Below are positions 51,556 to 62,934 of a stretch of DNA of 64,000 nucleotides, piece by piece. Source of the DNA: Pyropia yezoensis. Lineage: Eukaryota; Rhodophyta; Bangiophyceae; Bangiales; Bangiaceae. Position numbers and translations under genes: made by a program. Numbering within the stretch: the first letter of the stretch is position 1; every line of letters starts with the position of its first letter. The notes under the pieces are model-generated. The model saw nothing but the letters and a program-made list of their open reading frames with translations, did no database searches and had not been told where the DNA came from. Location: NCBI GenBank assembly GCA_009829735.1, contig CM020620.1:8386545-8450544 (forward strand). The letters are read 5' to 3'.

Positions 51556-53897
51556 CTACCGGTGGGAGTTGATCTCGGCGAACTGACCCGACGACCACGT
51601 GGACGGCCGCCGCAAGCTGGCCTCCGCGTGCTCATTGACAGAGGTCAAGCCGAGTCGCCGAGTCAGCTGGTGCACGTCCATGCTCTTCTCGACAAGCTGC
51701 AAGGGGTAGACGCACACACGGAGAGAGGGCAGAGAGAGTAGGCATACAAGCGCAGCCGAACGCACGAAAGAATACACAGCACAGTGCACCAGAAAGGACA
51801 ACAAAAAAGGGTCAAGTCAGTCCCTGCAGCGCACATAGCAGCATGGCAGCAGGTACCGTCCACCCCCAACATGAACCAGCAACATCCGCACGGGGCACAA
51901 CGCTCATACGTTGCCAGACTGCGTCCCCTCCGCCTCCCCCTCCCTCCCGTGCCTCCTCTCCACGTCCACCCAACGTACATTCCGCTTGAGCTTGTCGTTT
52001 TCTTCGGCTAGCGCGCGCTGCGCCCCGATCCGCGCCCGAAACGCCTTGAGCTGCTCCACCTGCAGCTGCGCGTTCTCCGCCGACAGCATGGCCACCCGCC
52101 GCTCCAGCTCCCGGATGTGGTGCTTTTTCCGCTCCCGGCTCGCCGCCGCCGATTGACGGTTGCGCTCCGCGCGCATCGCCTTTTTGGTCTCCACGTCCAG
52201 GTCATCGTCGCCGTCCACGTCAGTAGACGCGTCCGGATCCCCACCACCACCACCACCACCGCCGCCGCCGCCGCCGCCGTCGCTACCTCCACCACCCCCA
52301 CCGCCGAGGATACCGCCAATGCCATGGTCGACGCCGCCATCGCCGCTGCCACCAGGCGGGCGCTTGACTCCTACCGTTGGGGGCAGGCTGCTGCCGCCAA
52401 CGCCGCCGCCAACGCCATTACCCATTAAAGATGCCGACCCAAACATCCCCGCGCGCATGGTGGGTGCAAAGCCCAGCTCCGCCCCCGCGGTCGACGGGGC
52501 CCCCACGACACCGGGCAGGCCTGGCGACACGCCATTCCCGGTGGTGGCACCCTCTGCGAACTTTCCCCGCAACCGCACACCGCCGCCTCCACGACCCCCG
52601 CCGCCAATGACCCCCGACGGCGACGACGGCAGCGGTGGAGGCGGTGGTGGCGGCGGTGGTGGCATCGGTGACGCCGTCCGCGACGGCGGCGGCGGTGGCG
52701 GCAAGCCTGGTAACGGCGATTGGGGCTGAAGGAGGCTGAGATCCAGCCCCCCACTGCCCATGCCAAAGAGGCCAGACGCGGCCGCAGCCGCAACGGCAGG
52801 CGCCAGACCCGGGGGAGCGCCTCCAAAACCCCCGCCCCCGGAAGGCATGCGCGCTGCCGCTGATGCTGCTGCTGCTGCCACCGCCGCCGCCACTGCCGGG
52901 TCACCCCCACCACCTCCACCTGCACGACCAGCCGCCTCCTCCATCACCCCTGACGCCATGCGCAGCGACGGCTGCGGATGTGACAGTCTGCCCCCCGCGT
53001 CGGCGCCACCCGCCGCCGCTGCTGCTGCTGCCGCTGCCGCCGCCGAATAGGCGGAGGGCTTGGGCGGAGGGCGGCGGCCACGACCCCCTCCCGGTCCTCC
53101 CCCTCCGGTCGACGCGGCCGCCCCTCGGCTGGCCGTCGCCTTCGTCGCTCGGCCGGCTCCGGCGGCCGTGGCGCCCCCCCCCCGCCCTACAGAATGGGCC
53201 GCCGCGTGCGCTCGCAGCGCCGCGGCCATATCCGCACTAACACCCAGCGACCGCTGCGACTGCTTGCGTGATAGAGAGCCACTGCCAGGTGGGCGGCCGC
53301 GGAGGACGGGCGAGGACGCAAACGAACCCCCGCTCGAGGACGCCGCCACGGGGGACAGCGGGTGGGGTGAGAGGCCGCCGCCGGCCGCCGACGCCGCACT
53401 CACGGCCGCAGCCGCCGCTGCCGCCGCCGCCGTCGCATGTGGCGGCGCCGGCACCACAGGCGCAGGGGGCCCGGGGGGGGGCGGCGGCGGGTGTGACATC
53501 CGAGACGACGCCGAGGAGGGGGTGGCCGACGCGGCGAGCGCATCATCCAGGATCAGCGACAGCTGCGCCGCATTGTCCATTGTGGACGTGACATGGACGG
53601 GCGGCGGCGGGGGTGGGGTGTCGGCTGCCAACGCGGCGGCTGCCGCGGCAAGTGTGGCCTCAGAGAGGGGCACGCCGCCTGGTGGGGGGGATGGCCTGTA
53701 CCCGCCGCCGGGACCCGACGGGTGCGCGGCGGACGGGACCCCTGAAGGCAGCGGTCCCGCGTACGTACCGTCGGGGTGGACGCCCCCCAGGTGGGGCGGG
53801 TAGAGGTGGCCGCCCCCCCCACCATTGCCATTGGCGCCGCGCGCTCTGGACGCAGCGGCGGCGGCCGCCGCTGCCGCCACCGCGCGTGGCGACTGAC

Positions 53898-53983
<86 letters not shown>

Positions 53984-54710
53984 TGCTGCCGCTGCTGCTG
54001 CTGATGCTGCTGCTGCTGCGGGTGCGACCCCCCGCCCCCTCCCCCTTGCACGTACAGTTCTGGTGGCGGCGGCGGCCCGCCCATCATGCCGCCATAGTGC
54101 GGGATCCCCTCCGAAAAGGGGTCGCCCGACTGGTCGGCCTCCCCGGTGGGGAGACCGCTCAGCCCCTGGGTGTGGTGCTGCCGCATCAGGCCCGAAAATA
54201 TCTGGGGCGTCTCCTGCTTCATCACCCCCAGCAGCGTCGAGTCGATCTCGCCCACCAGGTCGGGGAGCGCCATGGCCTGCAGGTGCTGGGGGTCCACGTC
54301 CGAGCTGATACTCGGGCACCCACCGCCGTTGCCGCCTCCGCCGCCGCTGCCGCCGCCGTCACCGCCGCCGCCGCCGCTGCCATCGCGGCCACCGCCGCCC
54401 ATTCCAGCCACGCCACCGCCGCCTCCCCCGCCATTAAGGTGGTGCCCCCCGGCAGCCATGACGGGGACATAGGGCATCCCCCCCGCCACCCCTCCAACGC
54501 CATAGCCAGCGGCGTAGCCGCCGCCCCCCCCGCCTGCATACGCCCCCCCCCCGTCGGCACCCCCACCTCCACCTCCACCTCCATCCCCCCCCCCCCTCCC
54601 CTTCCCCCTCCTCCTCCTCCTCCGCTTCCATTCCTCAGCGAAGAGGCGGGCGGGCCCGCTCCCCGAGGCGGCCGCCCGGCATAACCGCCGGCGCCTCCCC
54701 ACGTGGCCAT
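51556..54710 (-). CDS. bZIP transcription factor with long polyglutamine tract
   Basis: Nuclear DNA-binding regulator. The main exon ends at 51979; an intron follows (51978-51697, donor GTACGT, acceptor CTTGCAG). A last exon (51696-51556) adds LVEKSMDVHQLTRRLGL to SSGQFAEINSHR. The basic region reads KKAMRAERNRQSAAASRERKK (invariant N-x7-R), and the zipper heptads begin IRELERRVAMLSAENAQLQ. Upstream are Gly-, Ala- and Pro-rich segments. A CAG/CAA tract (about 53893-54025) encodes roughly 45 Gln with a few His/Arg. An ordered N-terminal motif, ALPDLVGEIDSTLLGVMKQE, is a possible activation or interaction segment. The first ATG in the main frame is at 54477. An ATG at 54710 (MATWGGAGGYAG) in a neighbouring frame, joined across a homopolymer, is a likelier start. 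Confidence 0.85.
53893..54025 (-). repeat. CAG/CAA trinucleotide repeat encoding polyQ
   Basis: An interrupted CTG/TTG tract on the plus strand. On the minus strand it encodes about 45 glutamines broken by His and Arg. Mixed CAG and CAA codons suggest selection for glutamine rather than pure slippage. Confidence 0.9.
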
Positions 54711-57700
54711 CGCCCCCAACGCACCAACGCACACTGCCGGGGGGCGCCCAACGTACAGTCGGGAGAGGGGCGGGCCAGGGAGGGGGGGGGGGGGAAGGAA
54801 GTGGACACCGGGCCTGTAGAGTGGCGTCGGTGTGAGGCCGTGTGCGACTGTGTCACCACCAGCGTGCCAGCGGGGTGCGGGGCGTCACGCCTCACCGCCC
54901 CCAGCCGCGTTTGCCCGTGAAGCCTCTCAGGCGAGTACAGACGCCCGCACCGCCACCGCCACCACCGCCGCCGCCGCCACCACCGCCACCACCACCGCCA
55001 CCACCACCACCACCACCACCACCACCGTCACCGCCGCCGTCACCACCGCCGTCACAGCCGACGTCACCGCCGCCGTCACCGTCGCCGTCACCGCCGCCGT
55101 CACTGCTGCGGTCACCGAAAAACGTCGCCGCAACCAAACGGGGGCCTGCCGCGCCCGTCGCGGCGGCGCCCACCGGCTGAGACGGCCACCACACCAAGGT
55201 CCCCACCCCCGTGCCGTCAACGCACCACCTTGCCGCCAGCCACTCCCCCCCCCCGCCCCCACCGCCGCCGCCGCCGCCCGCCCGCCCGATGCCACAGCCG
55301 CCGCCAACCGCCGGCGCTTGTCCCCACCGCCGACGCGGCCCACCACGCCGCGGCCACCCGCCCCGTGAGGCCCCGCGCGCGTGCGCCCACACCCCACACG
55401 TGTGCGTCACACCGTGTGTACGCGGCAGCGTCCAAACGTCGGCGGCGCGCGGCGCGTCGCGGCGCGTCGGGCGGCGGCGGCGTGACGCGCGGCGGCGTGG
55501 CGGCGCGCTCGTCGCCCCCACCCTCCCCACCCCCACCCCCCCCCACCACCACCACCACCACCACCCCACGCTCGCGTCGCGTCGCGTCGCGTCGCGCAGC
55601 ACGGCGGCCCGCCACGGCGTGACCGACGCCCCCACGCCGGCACGTGGGCGCGGCCGGCGGTGCGGTGCGGGCGCGGCGCGGCACGTCCGTCGCGTCGAGC
55701 GGGCTGCGCGCAGGGAGGTGGGTGGGGGGGGCTGCGGCCGCCGCCGCGTGCCTGCCTGCCTGCCTGCCTGCCTTCCTGGCTCGCCCGTGGGCGGCGGATG
55801 GAAGGGAAGGGGGGGGGGGGGCGACGTCTGGACGAGCGCACGCCGCAAACGCCGAGGGGTTTGCCCCCCGGCCTTCCCTCGAACCGCCAAGGGGCCCGGC
55901 AGCACCGTTGCGGTGGGGCCAGGAGCCAACGAGGCCTCACATATTGACGGTGTGCTGGCCGTGGCCCGGCTTTGACGCGCTTTTAAGGTCCTACAAAACT
56001 TGTATGCATATCTACCGCCATCGTCATAGTTCGGTCTTCCTATCGATTTAAATAAGAACTTTCCAAGATAACTATAGGATGGCTGGGAAACTAGTCAATT
56101 TAGACCTCAACGCGCTAAATGGCCACCTGCAGCAAGCAGCACGGGCTGCTTCATCGAGTACCGTTGTCATCGTGAGAGCGTCCCTGGCATGAGTGCAGCC
56201 CGTACTTGCGGTCGTCTGACGCCAGGATTGTCGTCGTACGCCGCGCATGTGGACCTGCGACGGGACTTTGTTCGCTCAAGCACATGGGGGACATCTCATT
56301 TGTCCGTACGAAAACTAGGAGAAGTACGTTCATGGGCTTATTCTATATTCTCATACCGACACGGAACTGTTCGCTTTCGATAGATGGTCGAACGGTCATC
56401 GTTTGTGGCCGCGCTGTCAGTGAGGCCCAACAGCCCGCTCTTCGGCCCAGGGGCCAAAAGACAGACTGGGAGAACGTGAGCGGGTTCACAAAACTGGTGG
56501 CAGCGGATCTCCTCTTTTTGCAAGGGAATCGCTTTCAGACTTGACATGAGATCACCAGGTTCGCTGTCAGACTGCCAGAGCCAATGGGAGAGGGCAGTGT
56601 CCCGCACCGGGAGGGTAGACTGCAGCGGACATGGCTCCCAGAACACAATCAAACGCTGACAAAAATGGGGGCGGTGCACCCAAAACCAATGGTCCCCAGC
56701 GCCTGGCCTCCAATCCCCCTTGGATGACCAGCCACGGGCCACGGGCCGTCCTCGGGATCCCCCCCCCGACTGTGGGCGTCCCGTACCCGCTGTCGTACGT
56801 ACGCTTACATCAATCATTCGAAAACGACCGAGCGGGCGACGACGGCCACCGGCCGACGCGGTCCGCGGGGCGCGGCGGCGCTTCTTTATGTGTCGTGCAC
56901 GGCGCGGCGGCCGCGTCGCCAGGCCACACGCCGGCCCCACATCGCGATCCCGCGCGCGTGGGGCCGGCCGCGTGTGGAAGCGAGCGAGGCGGGGAAGGGC
57001 TTCCCTACGGTGAGGGGGCAGAGGGGATGGGGATGGTGGCCGTCGTCGGCCGCGGCGTGCGTAGCGGAGCGACCCCATCGCGCCGTCGCGGGTCGTCTGT
57101 GGGGCGCCGCGGCTCGCGAGTGGGAACCCTCAATGAGGCACTGGTGGTAGCAGTCCCCCCGAGGCGTTGTCTGCCCTGCCCTCGGGTTGACCTGCCTATG
57201 TCGCTCGCTCAGCGACGGTACCCCCCCTGCGCGACGCCCGGCTGGGCTACGTAGCCGCTGCGTGCTGCGGCTCCCGCCTGGCTTCTACCAAAGGGGGGGC
57301 GGGTTCCCAGTAGAGTGGGGTGTCCGCGGCGGCGAATTGAGGGGGGGAGGGGGTCGGGGCGAGAGGGAGGGGAGTTGGGGGGGGGAGGTGGGCAGTGCTG
57401 CCGCCCACATGATCAGCGGCTTTGATGACGTCTGGAAAGGCCGGGGTCTGTCCGTGGTGGCAGCCAGGTGGAGAGGGGGATGTGCCACAGCCTGTTTTGA
57501 GCAGCGGCGGCGGCGATGGCGGCAAACGGTGGTAGTGGTGATGGCGAGGCCTTGGCCCACGGCGTCGGCGGCGACGGAGTGATACGGTAGTTGCTGATAG
57601 GGTGGGTGTGGCTGGTGGGGAGGGTCCCACCGGCCAGCCCCTCTCGATTGCCCCCGCTGTTCGCGCGGCCGAGTGGGGCTCACAACGACGATGGCTTGTA

Positions 57701-58466
57701 CACAGAAAGAGAAAGGAGTCGAACAAAAGCCACCATCCTCGCGTGTTGCCTGCCTTCCCCGCCGATGAATCGATCGCGGTCGCGTCGCGTTTCCCACCAC
57801 GGGCAGCCACGTCTGGCTCTCGTCTCGTCGCCCACCTGCGTTCTATTTTTCATCAGCCGCCGGTGCAGGGGACGGACGGCCGCCACTGCCACGCGCTTGA
57901 CATTTCATCGTCACCATTCACTTCCGCGGATGCGGCGCGAGGTGGGGGACCGATGCCGTCTGGGCGGCCTAGGTCGGACAGCTAAGGGAGGACGGGTGCG
58001 CTTGGCACTCGGCGCGCCGTTCTGTCGATGATCGCTGGCTAGCCGCTGCGGGCTCGCTTGAAGCCGACTGCACGAGGCTGCCGACGGAATGTACTGTACA
58101 ATAGTTGTAAATATATACGTGCGTCAGAAAATAGCCTCATGTCAAGTGAAGAAACATGCGTGAATTAAACACAGCACAGTTTTTGTCACTGCACAGTACA
58201 TGTTTCTGACAGTACATGTACCAACAGTGCAGCACCTGTGCTGGGCAGGAGGAGGAACTTGGTGCCGTCCCGTCCCCCCCAGCCATTCCTCGTCCCGCCT
58301 TTGGGCGGCCCCCTTTCTCTCCGCCGCCTTCCGCTCCCCCACCCCTCCCCTCCGTCGCCTTCCGTTCTCTCCCCCGCTCCACCCCCCACCCGCGTCGGCC
58401 TCCTGTTTTTCCCCTTTCTCGGGGCCGCTCGGCACTTTCCCCCAGTGTGACTCCCCACTTCTCGCC
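54711..58466. other. 3.7-kb gene-free stretch with microsatellites and an AT-rich island
   Basis: No supported gene. 54953-55125 is a (CCA/CCG/TCA)n trinucleotide array. 55505-55565 holds CCA repeats, 55570-55595 a (GTCGC)n pentamer, and 55748-55770 (TGCC)n. 55970-56600 is a low-GC island without a coding frame. 56600-58100 is of mixed composition with weak frames only. 58250-58460 is pyrimidine-rich and probably the leader of the DHHC gene. Confidence 0.45.
54953..55125. repeat. CCA/CCG/TCA trinucleotide array
   Basis: About 170 bp of imperfect trinucleotide repeats, mostly CCACCG and CCACCA, then GTCACCGCC units. It gives long open frames on both strands purely by composition (poly-Pro, poly-Thr/Ala-Val-Thr or poly-Gly). 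Confidence 0.85.
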
Positions 58467-59807
58467 ATGGGGGCCCCACACCCCCCCCCGCTCCCCGCCT
58501 CGGACGTGTCTTCCCCTCCCTCTTCCCCCCTTCCATCGGCGGCGCTGCTGGGGGGCCCAACCACCACCCTCCCCCCACCCCAGACCTCTGTGGGCATCTC
58601 CTCCTCCGCCGCGGTGACCAGTGCTCCCCCGCCCCCCGTGTGGCGGCGGCTTTACCCATCGCGGCGACCCCGCTGGGGGTGCCTCTCCCCCCCACCGCGT
58701 GCGGTGGCGGCCGTGGCGGCCGCCGTCGCCGCGGCCGCCTCGAACTGCTACCCCGGCTGGTCGGCCGAGCCGTGGGACCCCCCCGCACGTCGTCGGGGGA
58801 AGGTACCCCTGGCGGCCATTGCCGCTGTGCTGGTCGCCGCGTACTGGCTGGGGGAGGTGGTCACGCTGGCGCCCACAAGGGCCGCCGCCATCGCTGCCGC
58901 GGCTGCCGCCAACGCCGCGCGGACGGCAGCGCCGGGGGGGGCGCCCCTCCCCCCCCCTCCCTGGATAGTCCCCGCCCTGACTGCTGCCTCTGTCGCCCTC
59001 CACGTGCTGCTGGTGCTCGTCGCCGTTTGCTTTGCGCTCACCGCGGCCACCTCCCCCGGGCGGGTGCCGGCGGGCCCCCCCTGGGTGGGCCCTCGGTCCG
59101 CCGTCGCAGATGCGGCGGTGGCGCGCCACGCGTCGTGGCGGGCACCGGGGGGGGGGGCCCGCTACTGCGCCCCGTGTGGGGCGTACAAGCCCGACGGGGC
59201 GCACCACTGCCGCATCAGCGGGCGGTGTGTGCCCGGCTGGGACCACCACTGCCCGCTGGTCGGCTCTGCGATTGGTGCGGGCAACCGCAAGTTTTTCATC
59301 CTGGGCCTCGTCTACGCCGCCATTGGCGCGGGGGGGGTGGTGGTCGCCGCCGTCCCAATGGTCTTGCGGTCTGTCATGGCCGACGCGGTCGCCGTAGAGG
59401 CGGCCCTGGCGGCGGGTGCGGCGGCGACGTCGGGTTGGGGGAGTGGCGGTGGGCCGCGGGGGTCGGTAGGCCGCAGCACGGCGGCGGCGGCGGCCGCCGT
59501 GGCGCTCGGCCGGGCGGTGGGGATGGTGGGAGTGTGGGGGGTGCTCACGGCGGGGGCGGCGGGAGTGAGCCTCCTCGGCGGCGTGCAGGTGTGGATGGCG
59601 GGCCGCGGGCTGACCACGGTGGACCTCTACGCGGGCGGTGGCGGGTGGGGCTGGCGCCGCCTTGGCGTGGCCGGGGGGGGGGGGGGCTGGCGCGCCAACT
59701 GGGAGCGCGTCTTTGGGCCCCACCCGTGGGCGTGGCCGCTGCCCATCCGCCTGGGCATGCCCGTCCCGGGAGGCGGGGAGGCGGACGCCGACGCCGCGCA
59801 CGTGTGA
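58467..59807 (+). CDS. DHHC-family palmitoyltransferase with reduced zinc ligands (446 aa)
   Basis: Membrane S-acyltransferase family. The ATG at 58467 (GCCATGG context) is preferred; the frame is open upstream but pyrimidine-rich. Hydrophobic helices: AVAAVAAAVAAAAS, VPLAAIAAVLVAAYWLG, ALTAASVALHVLLVLVAV, FFILGLVYAAIGAGGVVVAA and GVLTAGAAGVSLLGG. The CRD reads RYCAPCGAYKPDGAHHC, then RISGRCVPGWDHHCPLVGS, then AIGAGNRKFF. The catalytic DHHC is intact. Compared with the family, two zinc-ligand Cys are replaced: the Cys in HCRxC is Ser, and the Cys of the NNCVG block is Ala. After the last helix there is LTTVD in place of TTxE, and a PaCCT-like NWERVFG. One unbroken frame of 446 codons, so the substitutions are not sequencing slips of frame. 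Confidence 0.8.
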   Translation: MGAPHPPPLPASDVSSPPSSPLPSAALLGGPTTTLPPPQTSVGISSSAAVTSAPPPPVWRRLYPSRRPRWGCLSPPPRAVAAVAAAVAAAASNCYPGWSAEPWDPPARRRGKVPLAAIAAVLVAAYWLGEVVTLAPTRAAAIAAAAAANAARTAAPGGAPLPPPPWIVPALTAASVALHVLLVLVAVCFALTAATSPGRVPAGPPWVGPRSAVADAAVARHASWRAPGGGARYCAPCGAYKPDGAHHCRISGRCVPGWDHHCPLVGSAIGAGNRKFFILGLVYAAIGAGGVVVAAVPMVLRSVMADAVAVEAALAAGAAATSGWGSGGGPRGSVGRSTAAAAAAVALGRAVGMVGVWGVLTAGAAGVSLLGGVQVWMAGRGLTTVDLYAGGGGWGWRRLGVAGGGGGWRANWERVFGPHPWAWPLPIRLGMPVPGGGEADADAAHV

Positions 59808-61134
59808 GGCTCCGAGCGAAGCGGGGAGCGTCTTTATGTCCTCCCCTGAACAGAGCGACGGCCGACAAGACAGTGGAGCGGTGACCACGGCGATTGCGGG
59901 GCCCCCCTCTTGCTGGACTGACGCTTTTTTTTTTTGGCTTGTGCGGGAGGTGCGGCTGATGCCACTGCCGCCCCGACCGTCGCCGCTCCCGCGGACTACG
60001 GCAACCGCCACCGCTACGGCCGTCGTGACTGCTAGTAGCAGCAGCCGCTGTATCTCCGGCCACGGCTCCCGGCCACGCCAACCTTGTCGTCGTGGCTGCG
60101 GCTGCCCCGGCACACCGCTGCCAGTGAGGCCACTGGGACGACTTGACGAGGCCATGTGGGCCGGGGGAGGGGCATCACCTCGATCGCCGTCCATGGTCGG
60201 CCGTCGCCGCTATTGCTCGTCGGCCGCCGCCGCTGCTACCCCCGACCGCCGTCACCGTCGCCTTCAACACCGCCACGGTCCCTGCTGTCACCGTGAACCG
60301 CCATCACCGCCGCTGCCAATGTTGTCTGTCGTTGTGGCTGGTCGCTGTCGATGTTTTGTGGTCGCGGCTTTCGGTCGCGGCAGTGTCGGGCGCGGCTGCT
60401 GCGGTGGCCACTGTGTGGGGCCGGGCTTGGGGGGAGGGTGGAGTGGGGACATGCCTCCGCCTCTGTCACCAACGGCCGCGGCTGCCGGTGGAATAAGGGG
60501 TAGGTCGAAGAGGGTGCGGGTGGCGTGAGTGCCCTCTTTTCACCGCCGACGCGTTGGATGACCTTCTCTGTCGCTGGGCGGCATGAGCAGCATGCGCTGG
60601 CGCCTTGATGAGGTCTGGGCGAGCCCCTGTGATCACGGCCGTGTAGAAGTGGTGCTGGATTCGTGGGCGCGTCGTAGCGGGTCACGACGGGTTATGCCAA
60701 TCTCCTGACAGCAACTGCAGGCTGGCATCTGTTGCGGTAGGCAAGGGGGGGTGGAGAGAGGGGGAACATGCCCGCTGCTCAGTTGCACATACCCGCTGCC
60801 CGGTTGCATCGCCATCTCCACTCGACCCACCCTCGCTTCCTTGGCGCGGACGACGCTACTGGTGCGGCTAATTCGTCATGGTAAAGGAAATGTAACTCCA
60901 CCCAGTCGCCCGAGCATGCCGGCATTGGGCTTCCCTTGTTTGTTATAATAGAGAGGAAAATCACAGACACATCGGTGAGACGCACCATACAAAACAGGCT
61001 GTACTAGGAGAGAGACGCGACCGGTATCACATACCAGTGAGGAGGGCAGACCACAAAGGGGATGGGACAGAAGTAGTCCAAAATACCCTTGGTGCCCCTC
61101 CTCAGCTCTCACGCAAACGACACGGAGGCGCCCA
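59808..61134. other. Convergent intergenic region, 1.3 kb
   Basis: Between the DHHC stop and the permease stop. It holds tandem-like CCGCCACCGCT and CTGCTGTCACCG words (60000-60330). There is a T12 run at 59925-59937, about 120 bp after the DHHC stop. No gene supported. Confidence 0.4.
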
Positions 61135-62934
61135 TCAGGTGCTCGAGCTGCTTTCAGCCGGCACGTCGGGACCCACAGCCACATCCTCGCCGCTGTCGTC
61201 CATGTCAATGCTCTTGACCGCCGCGTCTGGCTCATCGGGAGCGACCAAGTCTTCGACTTCCATCGGCAGCAGTAGGTTGAGCACAATGGCGATGAGCGCA
61301 CCAATGCAGTAGCCCGTCCCGACTGTGATCTCTACAGCCTCAATAATCGCCCGCGTGGCCGCGCTAGGGCCGCTGTAGGTAAACACAAAAGAGAACCAGT
61401 TCGGGACCAGGGACACCCCGAGGCCAATTGCCAGGGCAGAGGAAATGATGAATCGGTCTCGACGGGTCCACGGGAGACGCCCAAGGATGCGGATGCCGCT
61501 CACCGCCACATTGGCAAACAAGAAGGTTGTCATACCGCCAACCACCGCATCGGGAATGGACACGAACACGCCGCCCACCTTTCCCAGGATTCCCCCGAGG
61601 AGGAGCCAAAAGCACGCCCAGTAGCCGGCGACCCGGTTGGCGCACCGCGTAATGCTGATGACCGCGTTGTTTTGAGAAAACGTCGTGTTGGGGTTGCCCG
61701 TCATTAGCACGGCCAGCAGGGAGTTGAGGCCATCGGCTAGGATGCCCCCCTGGATGCGGCTGTCGTACTCGGGGCCAGACGTCTCCACGCGCGACGCATC
61801 ACAGCTGGCGGTGATGTCACCGACACTCTCGATCGATGTCACGACAAAGGCAATCAGCAGCGGAATGACCGACGGCGCGTAAAAGCCCAGCGGGAAGCGC
61901 TCCACCCACAGGAACGTGAAGACCGGCGCAGACGTAATCGGGCCGGTGCCCACAAAGCCCGTCGCCGCCGCGATGGCAAAGCCAAACAGCAGCGCCACAA
62001 GGATCTGGGCAGACCGCAGGAACGGGGAGCCAAACACCTCGATGAATAGGATGGCACCGAATACGGAAAAGCCGAGGCCTAGCCACTGGGAGTCGCCCCA
62101 TGGGAGCGACGTTTGGGGGACGAGCGTCGACGGGCACTCGGCAAAGATGGGGGGCCCGGCGCCGGTGGTGCGGAAGCCAAAGCATGGCCCCGAGCCCCCG
62201 CCCCAGTACTTGAGGCCGGTGCCCACCAGGGAGACGCCAATCAGAAAAACCGTCACCCCCGACACAATGGGCGGCACGATTTTGCGCATCACCCGAGAGG
62301 GGAGAAAGCTGATGGCCATCTCGAGCAGCGAGCACACCGCCACCGTACCAATGTATCGCCCAAACGCGGCGGGGCACGGAGCGGGAAAGCCCGACGGCAG
62401 CGGCGGCGGGCATGTCGTCCCATCAGCACGCATGGCGGCAATGGCTGCCTCGGCAATGGGCAGAAACGTAAACGACGGCCCCGACAGGCTGATGAGGCCG
62501 CTGCCCAGCTGAAGGCCCCGGAAGCCGAGGCGGATCCGCTTAATCTGGATGATGGACAGCAGCCCGCTGGTGATGAGCGCCGCCGACACCATGTATGCTC
62601 GCATTTCAGCGTCCAGGTTCAGGTGGTTGTCTCCCCCGCCCGAAAGTATGAGCGGCAGGGCGGTGATACCGCCGACCATCGCTAAAGCGTGTTGAAGGCC
62701 GACGAGTGCGCCCACCACCAGTGGTAGCGACTGGTTGATGGAGAAGAAGGGGGCGGCGACGCCCACGGAAAAGCAGGGCAGCCGCGGGGTGCACAGCGCC
62801 GCGTAGTTGTAGTTCCCAAGCCAGCCGTCGCGGGTGGTGAGCTTGTGGCGCAGCCGCGCGGTCAGCGGAGGGGGGTCCCCCATCCCCACCGGAGGGGGGG
62901 GCGTGGCGGCCGACCCATCGTCAAGGTCCGCCAT
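61135..62934 (-). CDS. Nucleobase (uric acid-xanthine type) permease, NAT/NCS2 family (599 aa)
   Basis: Plasma-membrane purine transporter of the UapA/UapC-like branch, proton-coupled in known members. Full length with about 14 membrane segments. Diagnostic motifs: LVGLQHALAMVGG (the Q-H of TM1), TSIESVGDITASCDASR (TM8 E-S-x-G-D), and NPNTTFSQNNAVISITRCANR (signature motif, TM10). In the signature the position after Q-N-N is Ala where fungal UapA-type proteins usually have Gly. The C-terminal tail is acidic (SIDMDDSGEDVAVGPD). ATG at 62934; one continuous frame without introns. Codon use is less extreme in GC3 than in neighbours because hydrophobic residues dominate. Confidence 0.92.
   Translation of the reverse strand: MADLDDGSAATPPPPVGMGDPPPLTARLRHKLTTRDGWLGNYNYAALCTPRLPCFSVGVAAPFFSINQSLPLVVGALVGLQHALAMVGGITALPLILSGGGDNHLNLDAEMRAYMVSAALITSGLLSIIQIKRIRLGFRGLQLGSGLISLSGPSFTFLPIAEAAIAAMRADGTTCPPPLPSGFPAPCPAAFGRYIGTVAVCSLLEMAISFLPSRVMRKIVPPIVSGVTVFLIGVSLVGTGLKYWGGGSGPCFGFRTTGAGPPIFAECPSTLVPQTSLPWGDSQWLGLGFSVFGAILFIEVFGSPFLRSAQILVALLFGFAIAAATGFVGTGPITSAPVFTFLWVERFPLGFYAPSVIPLLIAFVVTSIESVGDITASCDASRVETSGPEYDSRIQGGILADGLNSLLAVLMTGNPNTTFSQNNAVISITRCANRVAGYWACFWLLLGGILGKVGGVFVSIPDAVVGGMTTFLFANVAVSGIRILGRLPWTRRDRFIISSALAIGLGVSLVPNWFSFVFTYSGPSAATRAIIEAVEITVGTGYCIGALIAIVLNLLLPMEVEDLVAPDEPDAAVKSIDMDDSGEDVAVGPDVPAESSSST

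Noticed and set aside
54842-55929. Poly-Pro, poly-Thr or poly-Gly ORFs on both strands
   Set aside because: Created by the CCA/CCG/TCA trinucleotide array; no non-repetitive coding sequence attached.
58137-60194. 685-codon minus-strand open frame over the DHHC gene
   Set aside because: Arg/Gly/Pro low complexity. The opposite strand encodes an unbroken membrane protein with DHHC.
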